A DNA stretch of 64,000 bases from positions 186,001-250,000 of the forward strand of contig JAMPIV010016225.1 in NCBI GenBank assembly GCA_024509875.1, written 5' to 3'. Below the pieces are notes generated by a model. That model was not told where the DNA came from. It saw only the letters and a list, made by a program, of their open reading frames with translations, and did not search any database. Made by a program: the position numbers and the translations under genes. Position 1 is the stretch's first letter, and each line of letters opens with the position of its first letter. Source of the DNA: Oreohelix idahoensis. Lineage: Eukaryota; Mollusca; Gastropoda; Stylommatophora; Oreohelicidae. Of the stretch, positions 44,095-53,718 are shown in pieces.

Positions 44095-44653
44095 CCTGGC
44101 AAACTAGCCTGCAAATGTTTTACAGTCTGACTAACCTGCAAATGTCTGACTAATTGTAAATATTTGACAGTCTGACTAACCTGTACAAGTCTGACAATCT
44201 GAATAACTTGCAAATGTCAGACTAACTGCAAATGTCTGAATTTGACTATCCTACAAATGTCTGACAATCTGACTATCCTACAAATGTCAGACAATCAGAC
44301 TATCCTACAAATGTCAGACAATCAGACTATCCTACAAATGTTTGACAGTCTGACTACATTACAAATGTCTGACTACCCTACAAATGTTTGACAGTCTGAC
44401 TACCCAACAAATGTTTGACAGTCTGACTACCCTACAAATGTTTGACAGTCTGACTACCTTACAAATGTTTGATAATCTGACTAACCTGTACATGTTTGAT
44501 AATCTGACTAACCTGCAAATGTCTAACTAAAAATGTTTGACAGTCTGGCTGACCTGCAAATGTCTAAAATTCTGACTAACCTAAAAAAGTCTGATTAACC
44601 TGCAAATGTTTGACAATCTGACTAACCTGCAAATGTTTGACAATCTGACTAAC
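44095..44653 (-). repeat. 27-bp minisatellite derived from the E7 3' end and splice donor
   Basis: Units of CTGCAAATGTTTGACAATCTGACTAAC. The first three periods start at 44600, 44627 and 44654, and the last of these is the end of E7 itself. On the minus strand each unit reads CAGATTGTCAAACATTTGCAG followed by GTTAGT, that is, the final 21 bases of the exon plus its donor. Units farther left decay to 20-27 bp CTACAAATGTTTGACAGTCTGA variants. The array therefore carries repeated potential donors. Confidence 0.9.
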
Positions 44654-44801
44654 CTGCAAATGTTTGACAATCTGTGCAAGAGATCTGAAAGCTGCCTCAC
44701 AGTAACGGCAATCATAAGTCTGCACCTCAGCATCAAAGTGGGAGGGAAGGTGGTGATGGAATCGTAGCATGGAGGAAAACACACGAGAACAGAGGTGGCA
44801 T
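44654..44801 (-). CDS. Exon E7 of the zinc-finger gene: two fingers
   Basis: 148 bp. Acceptor TTCTCAG ending at 44802, donor GTTAGT starting at 44653. The first A completes a Lys begun in E6. It encodes CHLCSRVFSSMLRFHHHLPS + H, a finger (C-x2-C-x12-H-x3-H), then FDAEVQTYDCRYCEAAFRSL and AQIVKHLQ, the second finger, closed by CH in E8. The exon ends exactly where the 27-bp tandem array begins, so the last seven residues QIVKHLQ are repeated in the array. Confidence 0.9.
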
Positions 44802-44952
44802 CTGAGAATGAGAAATAACAGCACACTACAAACATGTTAAAATACTCTTAAAACACTAAAAGCACATGGTTCCTAAACATGCATTTTCCTACACATGCAG
44901 TTTATTAAGCAGGGATCCCTTTATGGATTGCTGCGTTATTATAAGGTGATGA

Positions 44953-45117
44953 TTATTCTGTCAGTTGTAAATAGCCAGGGTTTGGAGTGGGTCAAAAAAA
45001 TTTACAACCCCAATTCCTGAAATTTTGAGACGTCTGACTTCTCAAAATTTCAGGAATTGGGGTTGTAGATTTTTTTTGACCCACTCCAAACCCTGGCTAT
45101 TACAACTGACAGAATAA
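44953..45117. repeat. Long perfect hairpin (78-bp arms, 9-nt loop)
   Basis: Left arm from TTATTCTGTCAG (44953) to GAGA (45030), right arm 45040-45117, loop CGTCTGACT. Mismatches between the arms are few, for example one base in the TTGTAA/TTACAA region and a run-length difference in the A7/T8 run. It could be a foldback MITE; no clear target duplication was found. It lies about 150 bp from the E7 acceptor, in the E6-E7 intron. Confidence 0.85.
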
Positions 45118-45329
45118 CTACAGTTTTTCTTTACTAGTCATATAGCATAAAATTCCGAGTCCGGACATTTTTTAACGATCCCAACTCCACTTTAAAGAAA
45201 AGACCTTTTCCACGGCTTCGACTCCACAGTCCTGGTATTAACAATCCAAGGGCATCTTAAACAGCTTCTCTAAAGTCAAGGGGAAGAAAGCCAAGAAATC
45301 AAGCTGTATCATCATCATTTTTCTATTTC

Positions 45330-45520
45330 ACTACCTACGTAGCATGAAGCCTGCACATTCACATGCTCTTGCATCAATGGTTTCTGCAACAGTTTGTTTG
45401 ACATGATGAGGTTGCCAGCCTTATGCACAAACTCGTATCAGTTGCCTCGTACAACATGTCTGAGGAAGCAGTAGTCTTTATTCTGTCTTTGTCGCATCAG
45501 AGGGCCCCCCCTACACATGT
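45330..45520 (+). repeat. R1 SINE-like repeat, copy 6
   Basis: Forward copy: AGCATGAAGCCTGCACATTC, GACATGATGAGGTTGCCAGC and a GAGGAAGCAGTAGTC block. Preceded by a short ATCATCATC run. Confidence 0.65.
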
Positions 45521-45755
45521 TTAAGCTGTATAAATAAAATCATAACTAACGTCTGCTGTAAAGAGGAGTATAGTACTGGGAGAACAAGCTGCACTGAGGT
45601 GAAAACAGTTCTGCCATTTCCTGGTTTTTCACAGCAGAACTGCTGCAGATATGTTTTGAGTACATTTAAGAGTGTTTTAATATTACACATTACATAGAGA
45701 GTAAAATGGTTTGTGTAATATTTAATCAATGACTACCCATTAACTCCCCAAGGAG

Positions 45756-45850
45756 TTCTAGAGGTTGGAGTGGCTTAGAGGTATAGCGTGTGCCTCTAAT
45801 TCTAAAGGTACTAGGTTCATGGTTCCTAATGATGTCCTCCTCTCTCAAGA
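45756..45850 (+). mobile_element. tRNA-like SINE fragment
   Basis: AGGTTGGAGTGGCTTAGAGG with an A-box-like TGGCTTAGAGG and a B-box-like GGTTCATGGTTCC. Only the head is recognisable; the body is lost or unfamiliar. Confidence 0.45.
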
Positions 45851-46246
45851 TGGCTCCCTATTTCTTTGTTAATTACCTACTACAGTAAGCTATCTTTTTT
45901 ATCTTTCCTAAGGCATTCCATTTTAACGACTCCTCTGTTTTTTTTTGGTTGACAAAGTATACCGTTCAACCCTTGATGGGTTATAATTAGATATATAGTG
46001 TAGTAAATTCAAGACAATAAAATCTGATTTCCGATATCTAAATATAGTATCTATCATCTGCCATCATCCATACGAGCACCTCATCAGACTACCCCTTACC
46101 CTCACACCATCATTGATCTTTACATATTAATTTTTAGTTCTTGTTATATACTGTTTTACTATATTGTTCAATTCTTTAGGTCTATCTATTCTCAACACCT
46201 GTTCCACAGTTATTCCTCTGTCCACTAAATGATACAGATTACTTAC

Positions 46247-46364
46247 TTGAACACAGTGGCATGACGTCCTGTGATGTTGTTTATCCCATCAAGTCGTGTT
46301 GCCAAAACTGTCTCACGAGACACAGTCATCCTAAGGCGTCGATTCCCTCCATCTTCAGCCAGAA
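46247..46364 (-). CDS. Exon E6 of the zinc-finger gene
   Basis: 118 bp. Acceptor TGGTAG ending at 46365, donor GTAAGT starting at 46246. TT joins the G of E5 to make Val. It encodes LAEDGGNRRLRMTVSRETVL and ATRLDGINNITGRHATVF, leaving AA for E7. The final TVFK directly precedes the first Cys of the next finger (FKCHLC). The segment is polar and no domain was recognised. Confidence 0.88.
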
Positions 46365-46539
46365 CTACCAAAGAAAAGAAATGTTTTACAGAAATCAAAA
46401 TGAAAAAAAAAATGTTTTATATACATTTTTATGTAAACCAACAGAAATTTTTTTGTTTTAACGTACGTTAGCTATTACTCAAGGCGAGAATCTCCGGTTA
46501 GTATATCTAACCTGAGACTGATATTTACGTGAGTATCCC

Positions 46540-46803
46540 TTTTTTTTGCCCTATACACTGACAGGTGTCCACTCGCCATTCAGGTAGATACTCGCCATCT
46601 TCGGAGGGTACCCATTAAAGCTGGGTTGTCTCAGGAGCCGCCAGTCCCTGGTCGACGACACTACTTCAAATGTCTTCGCCAGGGCTTGAATTAATCCAGT
46701 CCAAGTCCTGGTCGACGACAGTCGTTCAAATGTCCTCGCTTGGGCTTGAACCTGGATCACCCGATCGCCAGCGCAGTGTGGTAACCATTACAACAGTGCG
46801 GCT
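46540..46803 (-). mobile_element. tRNA-derived SINE, family T4
   Basis: Head on the right: GGAGCCGCACTGTTGTAATG with A-box-like spacing and B-box GGTTCAAGCCC. The body contains a duplicated block with CCTGGTCGACGACA...CTTCAAATGTC...GGGCTTGAA (46648-46692 and 46707-46750). Confidence 0.72.
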
Positions 46804-46973
46804 CCCTCCAAAAGAAATAAATTATTTTATGTATAAAGTACGGAAAGTAGTAATATATGATTTTGAAGGGTCCAGAAAATGTAATTACACAGACATATGA
46901 ACTTAGAATACCTTCCTATTGTTTTTTTGTGTGTTTCTCTAGTAGTCCTATACAGTCATAGGCCTAGCAAGTG

Positions 46974-47100
46974 CTAGCAATCTTTTTCAAGACTAGTCCT
47001 TTTCAAGGCTTCCCCATGCTAGCTGATAGACACTAGCAGTCCTTTTCAGGGCTTCACTATGCTAGCTGATAGACATTAGCAGTCCTTTTCAGGGCTTAGT
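46974..47100. repeat. Short tandem repeat (about 47 bp)
   Basis: Two to three units with ATGCTAGCTGATAGACAYTAGCAGTCCTTTTCAGGGCTT, between the T4 SINE and an S3 copy. Confidence 0.75.
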
Positions 47101-47166
47101 ATTTATCAACACTGTACTAGAGTTGACAGAATTCACTTATTTTGAATGGCAACTGTGCTGTGATAT

Positions 47167-47473
47167 CTTCTTCTTCTTCCTCGTTCGTCCTGAAAAGGAC
47201 GTTGGTTGCATTGTGTCTGTTTACACCGGAGCTGCGATATCTGCGCCTTTCGGCCGACACATCCAACTTCAGCACAGCATTTTTTGGGACTGGGTTTGCC
47301 TTCCCTCTTCGACCCCTACTCTCTCAGCCAGACTGCAGTGATGCAGCCTGTTTCCAGGACCACCACGTGGAGGTGGAGTAGGGTCTTGGTCAGCTCTGGT
47401 TCGCTGACCCTGACGCAAGCAGTCAAGCTATGGGTCGCTGACTGCATTCTCTGTTGCTGCATCTTTGGGTCCC
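47167..47473 (-). mobile_element. SINE-like family S3, copy 2 (307 bp)
   Basis: Flanked by a perfect 12-bp duplication GTGCTGTGATAT (47155-47166, 47474-47485). Ends and body match the copies at 5726 and 57389. On the minus strand the tail is GGACGAACGAGGAAGAAGAAGAAG. The body has a palindromic CCACGTGG. Perfect target duplication indicates a fairly recent insertion. Confidence 0.9.
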
Positions 47474-47639
47474 GTGCTGTGATATAACCGACAGCTTCAG
47501 TTTGTGGCACCTCACCACAAGAAGACAAAAGCCTCAAGGAAACCACAACTGTCTTTAATCTGTCTGCTCTTATCTCCCCTTATTTAACTGTTTACTACAT
47601 CACCTCAATCCTTGTCCTATCATGTCGGTCTTCTCTTAA

Positions 47640-47892
47640 AATGGTAAAGGTAGTCCCATAGCAGAAACTGCGTTAGGGGAGTGGAATGTTAGAGACTATT
47701 CCATACTAGGTCCAGCCCTTTATGAGATTGTGTGACCAGATCCCTTTCTCACTGTCTTTGTCTTCCCTAACTCAAGAGCAGATTCAGGTACCCATCTACA
47801 GCTGGGTAGACTGGTGCGTGACTGTGATGCTAAGAGGTTTCGATCCTGGAACCTGAAAACTATGTCCCCAAAAGGAAGGCGCTCTAACCCCA
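47640..47892 (-). mobile_element. tRNA-related SINE, family T1, second copy
   Basis: Reverse copy of the element at 3158. Complementary blocks are CAGATTCAGGTACCCATCTACAGCTGGGTAGACTGG (47771-47806) and CCATACTAGGTCCAGCCCTT. The head at the right reads TATGGGGTTAGAGCGCCTTC with a B-box-like GGATCGAAACC. This copy is longer than the first. Confidence 0.7.
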
Positions 47893-48004
47893 TAGCTTAT
47901 CAGACTTCTCTTACTTTTCCTTATTTAACTTTGTATGATCTTTATGTTCTTCCCCACTTTCTATTCTCAACACCTCTCCTCACTCTTTTTTGTTGGTTGC
48001 TATC

Positions 48005-49187
48005 AGTAAGTCTCCATTCTATGTCAGTAAGGCTCCATTCTATATGTCAGTAAGTCTCCATTCTTTATGTCAGTAAGTCTCCATTCTTTATGTCAGTAAG
48101 TCTCCATTCTTTATGTCAGTAAGTCTCCATTCTTTATGTCAGTAAGTCTCCATTCTATATGTCAGTAAGTCTCCATTCTTTATGTCAGTAAGTCTCCATT
48201 CTTTATGTCAGTAAGTCTCCATTCTTTATGTCAGTAAGTCTCCATTCTTTATGTCAGTAAGTCTCCATTCTTTATGTCAGTAAGTCTCCATTCTATATGT
48301 CAGTAAGTCTCCATTCTATATGTCAGTAAGTCTCCATTCTATATGTCAGTAAGTCTCCATTCTTTATGTCAGTAAGTCTCCATTCTTTATGTCAGTAAGT
48401 CTCCATTCTTTATGTCTGTAAGTCTCCATTCTTTATGTCAGTAAGTCTCCATTCTTTATGTCAGTAAGTCTCCATTCTTTATGTCAGTAAGTCTCCATTC
48501 TTTATGTCAGTAAGTCTCCATTCTTTATGTCAGTAAGTCTCCATTCTTTATGTCAGTAAGTCTCCATTCTTTATGTCAGTAAGTCTCCATTCTTTATGTC
48601 AGTAAGTCTCCATTCTTTATGTCAGTAAGTCTCCATTCTATATGTCAGTAAGTCTCCATTCTTTATGTCAGTAAGTCTCCATTCTTTATGTCAGTAAGTC
48701 TCCATTCTTTATGTCAGTAAGTCTCCATTCTTTATGTCAGTAAGTCTCCATTCTATATGTCAGTAAGTCTCCATTCTATATGTCAGTAAGTCTCCATTCT
48801 TTATGTCAGTAAGTCTCCATTCTTTATGTCAGTAAGTCTCCATTCTATATGTCAGTAAGTCTCCATTCTATATGTCAGTAAGTCTCCATTCTATATGTCA
48901 GTAAGTCTCCATTCTATATGTCAGTAAGTCTCCATTCTATATGTCAGTAAGTCTCCATTCTATATGTCAGTAAGTCTCCATTCTTTATGTCAGTAAGTCT
49001 CCATTCTTTATGTCAGTAAGTCTCCATTCTTTATGTCAGTAAGTCTCCATTCTATATGATAGTAATTCTCCATTATAAATGTCAGTAAGTCTCCATTCTA
49101 TATGTTAGTAAGTCTCCATTCTATTTGCCAGTAAGTCTCCATTATAAATGTCAGTAAGTCTCCATTCTATATGCCAGTAAGTCTCCA
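48005..49187. repeat. 23-bp minisatellite, about 51 units
   Basis: Unit TCTCCATTCTTTATGTCAGTAAG with a recurrent CTATAT variant of CTTTAT. Units are almost identical over 1.1 kb; the last five, at the right, are diverged. It lies in the E5-E6 intron, ending about 200 bp from the E5 donor. Non-coding. Confidence 0.95.
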
Positions 49188-49382
49188 TTCCCACAATTTT
49201 TTTTGGCATTAATTTATGGTCTCCTCAGTTTTGATAAATTCTCAAAATTTATCCTTCTGTTCTTGCAACTATCAACACTCATAGGTGTTCATATTTCTGA
49301 ATTAATAATGATCCAACAAATGTTGATTTAGATTAAAATAACATCAACAAAAAGAGAGAAAATCAGTTGAGTCTGAACTTAC

Positions 49383-49426
49383 CAGATTTTTCTATGCCTT
49401 TGATAATGAGTTTCTCAACATCAAGG
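49383..49426 (-). CDS. Exon E5 of the zinc-finger gene (44-bp microexon)
   Basis: Acceptor CTTTAG ending at 49427, donor GTAAGT starting at 49382. Its first C completes Asp from E4, then LDVEKLIIKGIEKS, and the last G opens the Val shared with E6. Too short to be found by length alone; it is supported by both borders and by phase agreement on both sides. Confidence 0.85.
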
Positions 49427-49873
49427 CTAAAGAGGATGAAAGCAAAATGGCACATTTAGCAATTAAATTCTCTCCAAGCTTTATTTTACACATATGTAAA
49501 AATAACATTTCTAGATCATAACTACTGGACAGCAATTTTTAAGATAAACTGGTAAATATGTCGCAAGAAGCCAGTGCTCAAAGCACTCCGCCACTCGACA
49601 CTCTAATGGTAATGATCCTTATTTTAAAACCTCATTCACTTTTTTACATACAAAGCAAACTTTTAACCCTTGGAAACTGCCAAAAACAATGGACAATCAA
49701 ATTGGGGGCAATAGACATACACATGATAGCTTCAGTATGGGAGAGGTGAAACAACCACAGAAGACCACATCACACACCCCAACTACTTCTTATTAGAAAA
49801 ATTTTAAAAAAGCCTTTTTTTCTTAAAACAAAAAAAAAACAAAAAAAATTTACAACAACAAGAGAACGCTTAC
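49427..49873. other. Intron E4-E5
   Basis: 447 bp, AT-rich, with a poly-A/T-rich zone at 49795-49860 just past the E4 donor. No element was recognised. Confidence 0.5.
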
Positions 49874-50241
49874 TCTTGCACCATCCTAGATGTAACATTA
49901 TATGGCAGAGTATCACTTTCATCCAGCATTGGCACATCTGCGTTGGTAACAAGTGGTGACTCCATCTTCACAGTTTCCTGGGATACATGACCTCCAGCTA
50001 AATCTGTGAGCTTTCGGGAATGTGTAGACAAGACAGACAGATCAGTTGGTGCGTCCTGTTTATGATGGGAGACTTCAAGCTTGGTATGAGGTAGGACAGT
50101 GATATTTGGTTTTTGTTCGATGAGTGTCAGCAAATCCAGTTGTTTTGGCAGCTGTGTCCCTGTGATGCTGACAATAATGTTGTGAGCTGTCCTCATGTGG
50201 TTCGTGCGAGAAATGTCATGTTTGAAGGACTTGTTACATAG
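49874..50241 (-). CDS. Exon E4 of the zinc-finger gene: finger end, CtBP and SUMO motifs
   Basis: 368 bp. Acceptor TCCCAG ending at 50242, donor GTAAGC starting at 49873. It begins LCNKSFKHDISRTNHMRTAH, completing the finger opened by KCE at the end of E3 (C-x2-C-x12-H-x4-H). Then a linker with HKQDAPTDLSVLSTH, a canonical PxDLS CtBP-binding motif, a KLTDLAGG patch, and ETVKMESP, which contains the SUMO consensus VKME. It ends with two bases of an Asp codon. Confidence 0.9.
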
Positions 50242-50244
50242 CTG

Positions 50245-51200
50245 GGAAAAAAGTTTTTTTTTTTAGGTCTGAATTTTATAATCATAAAATATCCTTGACA
50301 TTTTAGTATCTTTTACTAAACTCTGTTCCTTTGGTTCCTGAAACAAAGTACACTGAAATAACTAGCAAATGTTGTATACAAGAAAGAATATGCTATGATG
50401 TAATTATTTTGTGTTTATACATTTTTCAAGTAATTGATAACTAGAGGATAAAACAGCAAAAAAGTTGCTTTTTCTATGATCCATGCCCTGTTAAGCAAAT
50501 ATTACCGATCATTGTTTGACACTGCACCTCTATTTCTGCAGCTTTACTGCTTGACTTAATTGAACCTTGTTCCTGACAAAACAAAAGACATCAGCATCAT
50601 TCTTCCCACACACTCTTTACGTCTTCACTACTTCTATGATATATTTACTCTTTTCATCTGACATTCTACTGATCTCCTCTACGCAGAGTACCACGCAGGT
50701 CTTGTTTGGCCCCCAAGCTGACTACCATAAAACTAATCCCAGCCCAGACCAACTAATCTGCAGCCCAACCTGGCAGGCCCAGTTGTAAATGTCTCATAGA
50801 TTTTTCAGTCTGCCGTAGTGGACACCACTGTTGATACCACCGCGGACCACCTAAGAATATCTAAGAAACAAATATTCAGCACTATAAGACCTGTTTATCA
50901 ATCAATACGTGAGTATCAAATGACAGCAGCACATATACGTAGTCAGTGTTCATTCATTCACTCTGTTATGTTACCGTAAGAACTAGAACGAATATAAGTA
51001 ACAAATCAATTTAATTTAAAATCAAATGGTTTCTAAAATAAGAAATGCAGCTTGACTGGCTGAGAGCCTAGTCATTAGAAGTAGCGAAGACGGCTGACCA
51101 TTGCTGTCCACAGCGCATGCACCAGTGTCAACATCCGGGTGTAGTTATGGGACTATTTGAACATAATCATTCAGTATGAAAACACAACACACTCATGCAT
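50245..51200. other. Intron sequence (E3-E4), nothing recognised
   Basis: No element, exon or tandem array could be supported in this stretch. Confidence 0.4.
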
Positions 51201-51204
51201 TTCT

Positions 51205-51425
51205 TTCTTGCTCCTTAAGGAGCATGGAGCTGCCACAACAGCGGGCCCACTTGCTGGAAACCTGCATCACAGCCCCCATGGTTTCTGTAGAAATTCATTT
51301 TACATGACAAGTTTACCAGTTCCATACGCAACCTCATATTGGTGGCAACATACAGTTATGCCTAAGGGAGATGTTACATAGTGCCACTGCTTCTTTGTCT
51401 CCTCAGAGACTCCCGAGAACTAGAT
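51205..51425 (+). repeat. R1 SINE-like repeat, copy 7
   Basis: Forward near-complete copy: GCTCCTTAAGGAGCATGGAG at the left, ATGGTTTCTGTAGAAATTC, TACATGACAAGTTTACCAG, and TTTGTCTCCTCAGAGACTCC at the right. The left end contains a perfect short hairpin CTCCTTAAGGAG. Confidence 0.7.
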
Positions 51426-51699
51426 AATGCAAATTCAGTATGAACTACCCATATAGTGGGGCTCAAACTTAGGTCTAACTAATCTACAGTGAGTAAGAAC
51501 TATTTCTAAAGTCAGTACCAAAACTGAAGTCTGTATGACAGAACTACCTATTGCGGTCAGCACCAAGCATGGATAGTTCAAATTTTTTTTTTTTAAATAA
51601 CATTCTGCCTCGTTTTGGCGAGGCGCGTCCCGTTCACCCTAGCCGGTTATATTAGGGTGCTTGTCCAAATATAAAAGACCTTTAGGTCTGGAGAATTAA

Positions 51700-51931
51700 C
51701 TCTTAGTATACGAGCTGCCTTTCATGACTACCATTACAGATTTTGCAATAAATAATTTATTTATAAAGATAACATAAAGTGTTATATATCAAAATGTGAA
51801 GAAATGAAACCCCTATATCATGCATGTAACTAAATTGTTCAGTGGTTTTAAACATGCATTCAGCTATACATTTTCGCTATTGACAGGGATCGATCATCGG
51901 CCTCTCTAGAAGGCCGCTCGTATACTAAGAG
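51700..51931. mobile_element. TTAA-flanked MITE, copy B (232 bp)
   Basis: TTAA on both sides (51696-51699, 51932-51935). Terminal inverted repeats are CTCTTAGTATACGAGC / GCTCGTATACTAAGAG, 16 bp and perfect. Ends are close to those of copy A (CTCTTACTAT). No coding capacity. A piggyBac- or Kolobok-type transposase elsewhere in the genome would be the expected mover. Confidence 0.85.
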
Positions 51932-52252
51932 TTAATATTGTTAGTTCCAATGCCTTATATGTATGGTTTTTTGACTATCCCCCCCTAGGTCTTAAGGATT
52001 TTTTTTGTTTTCCTGTTACTGCCTTCAAATTCTTGGAGGTTGAACTTGGCAATGTTCAACCACTACTTAGAACCACTATCTGTCTGTATCAATCTTCTTT
52101 AACTCTATATCTGTTTCTCTCTTCTTCTTTCTCTCTTCTTTTTGCAAGACCAAAAGTCTTAGTACATTACTTCTTGAATGTGAATTAATATCGTTATAAA
52201 CCCTACAAAATACAAGTACCACAAAGTCTTCATCTTCTCTATTGTTACTCAC

Positions 52253-52439
52253 TTCACATTTTAGTCTTCTCTCAGACGACGATTGCCGAGTACCTGCAGA
52301 TTTCTGCATGGTCTGCATACTCAAGTCTTGTGCTTGTTCCTGATCCACATCATCTGCAGGTGCTTCTTCCTCTTTTTCTTTCTTTATCAGGGGAGGGCTG
52401 ATAATATAGTTTGTGCCGACATCTGTTGTGACTTTAGAC
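52253..52439 (-). CDS. Exon E3 of the zinc-finger gene
   Basis: 187 bp. Acceptor TTCTCAG ending at 52440, donor GTGAGT starting at 52252. The first G completes Leu from E2. It encodes SKVTTDVGTNYIISPPLIKK, an acidic EKEEEAPADDVDQEQ stretch, QDLSMQTMQ (a weaker DLS patch), and ends ERRLKCE, the first Cys of the finger finished in E4. IKKE matches the SUMO consensus. An alternative AG within the exon (CTGCAG) would shorten it but break the phase with E2. Confidence 0.88.
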
Positions 52440-52473
52440 CTGAGAAGTCAACGCACAGATCTTTATTACTTAA

Positions 52474-53573
52474 CAGTTCTGTATGTTTGTGTACACCAAG
52501 TGATCTGTATGTTTGTGCATACCAAGTGATCTGTATGTTTGTATACACCATGTGATCTGTATGTTTGTGTACACCAAGTGATCTGTATGTTTATGTGCAC
52601 CAAGTGATCTGTATGTTTGTGTGTACACCAAGTGATCTGTATCTTTGTGTACACCAAGTGATCTGTATGACTGTGTACACCAAGTGATCTGTATGACTGT
52701 GTACACCAAGTGATCTGTATGTTTGTGTACACCAAGTGATCTGTATGTTTATGTGCACCAAGTGATCTGTATGTTTGTGTACACCAAGTGATCTGTATGT
52801 TTGTGTACACCAAGTGATCTGTATGTCTGTGTACACCAAGTGATCTGTATGTTTGTGTACACCAAGTGATCTGTATGTTTGTGTACACCAAGTGATCTGT
52901 ATGTTTGTGTACACCAAGTGATCTGTATGTTTATGTGCACCAAGTGATCTGTATGTTTGTGTGTACACCAAGTGATCTGTATGTTTGTGTGTACACCAAG
53001 TGATCTGTATGTTTGTGTACACCAAGTGATCTGTATATTTGTGTACACCACGTGATCTGTATGTTTGTGTACACCAAGTGATCTGTATGTTTGTGTTCAC
53101 CAAAAGATCTGTATGTTTGTGTACACCAAGTGATCTGTATGTTTGTGTTCACCAAAAGATCTGTATGTTTGTGTACACCAAGTGATCTGTGTTTGTGTTC
53201 ACCAAAAGATCTGTATGTTTGTGTACACCAAGTGATCTGTATGTTTGTGTACACCAAGTGATCTGTATGTTTGTATTCACCAAAAGATCTGTATGTTTAT
53301 GTGCACCAAGTGATCTGTATGTTTGTGTACACCAAGTGATCTGTATGTTTGTGTTCACCAAAAGATCTGTATGTTTGTGTACACCAAGTGATCTTATGTT
53401 TGTGTTCACCAAAAGATCTGTATGTTTGTGTACACCAAGTGATCTGTATGTTTGTGTTCACCAAAAGATCTGTATGTTTGTGTACACCAAGTGATCTGTA
53501 TGTTTGTGTTCACCAAAAGATCTGTATGTTTGTGTTCACCAAGTGATCTGTATGTTTGTGTACACCAAGTGAT
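52474..53573. repeat. 26-bp minisatellite with two interspersed unit types, about 42 units
   Basis: Unit A is TGATCTGTATGTTTGTGTACACCAAG and unit B is AGATCTGTATGTTTGTGTTCACCAAA. The left half is A only (with CATGTGCACC and TGTGTGTACACC variants). From about 53090 B units alternate with A. The array ends only 34 bp from the E3 acceptor, so it replaces the usual branch-point neighbourhood. Long frames on both strands here arise from the repeat. Confidence 0.95.
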
Positions 53574-53718
53574 CAACCTCAATAAAAACATAATAATCAT
53601 CATCTTCCCTTGCGCTCCTTACAGAGCATGGACCCACCACTGTAACTGGTCTCTCTGCAGGAAGCCTGTACAAAGCATTGACATGCTCCTGCAGCTATTG
53701 TTTCTGTGGCTATTTGCT

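Noticed and set aside
44576..44835. Reading E7 through the array as a longer exon (QVSQIVKHLQ repeats)
   Set aside because: The first donor at 44653 is complete and gives the correct finger closure with E8. Longer forms are kept as a testable finding, not as the annotated exon.
44953..45117. Bacterial-type terminator
   Set aside because: The hairpin is far too long and the context is a eukaryotic intron.
52466..53546. Several overlapping open frames of 65-170 codons on both strands
   Set aside because: They are produced by the 26-bp tandem repeat (period-26 reading) and change frame with unit indels. No splice sites or conserved start.
48005..53573. Possible CRISPR-like arrays
   Set aside because: Units are contiguous tandem repeats without unique spacers, in a eukaryotic intron.
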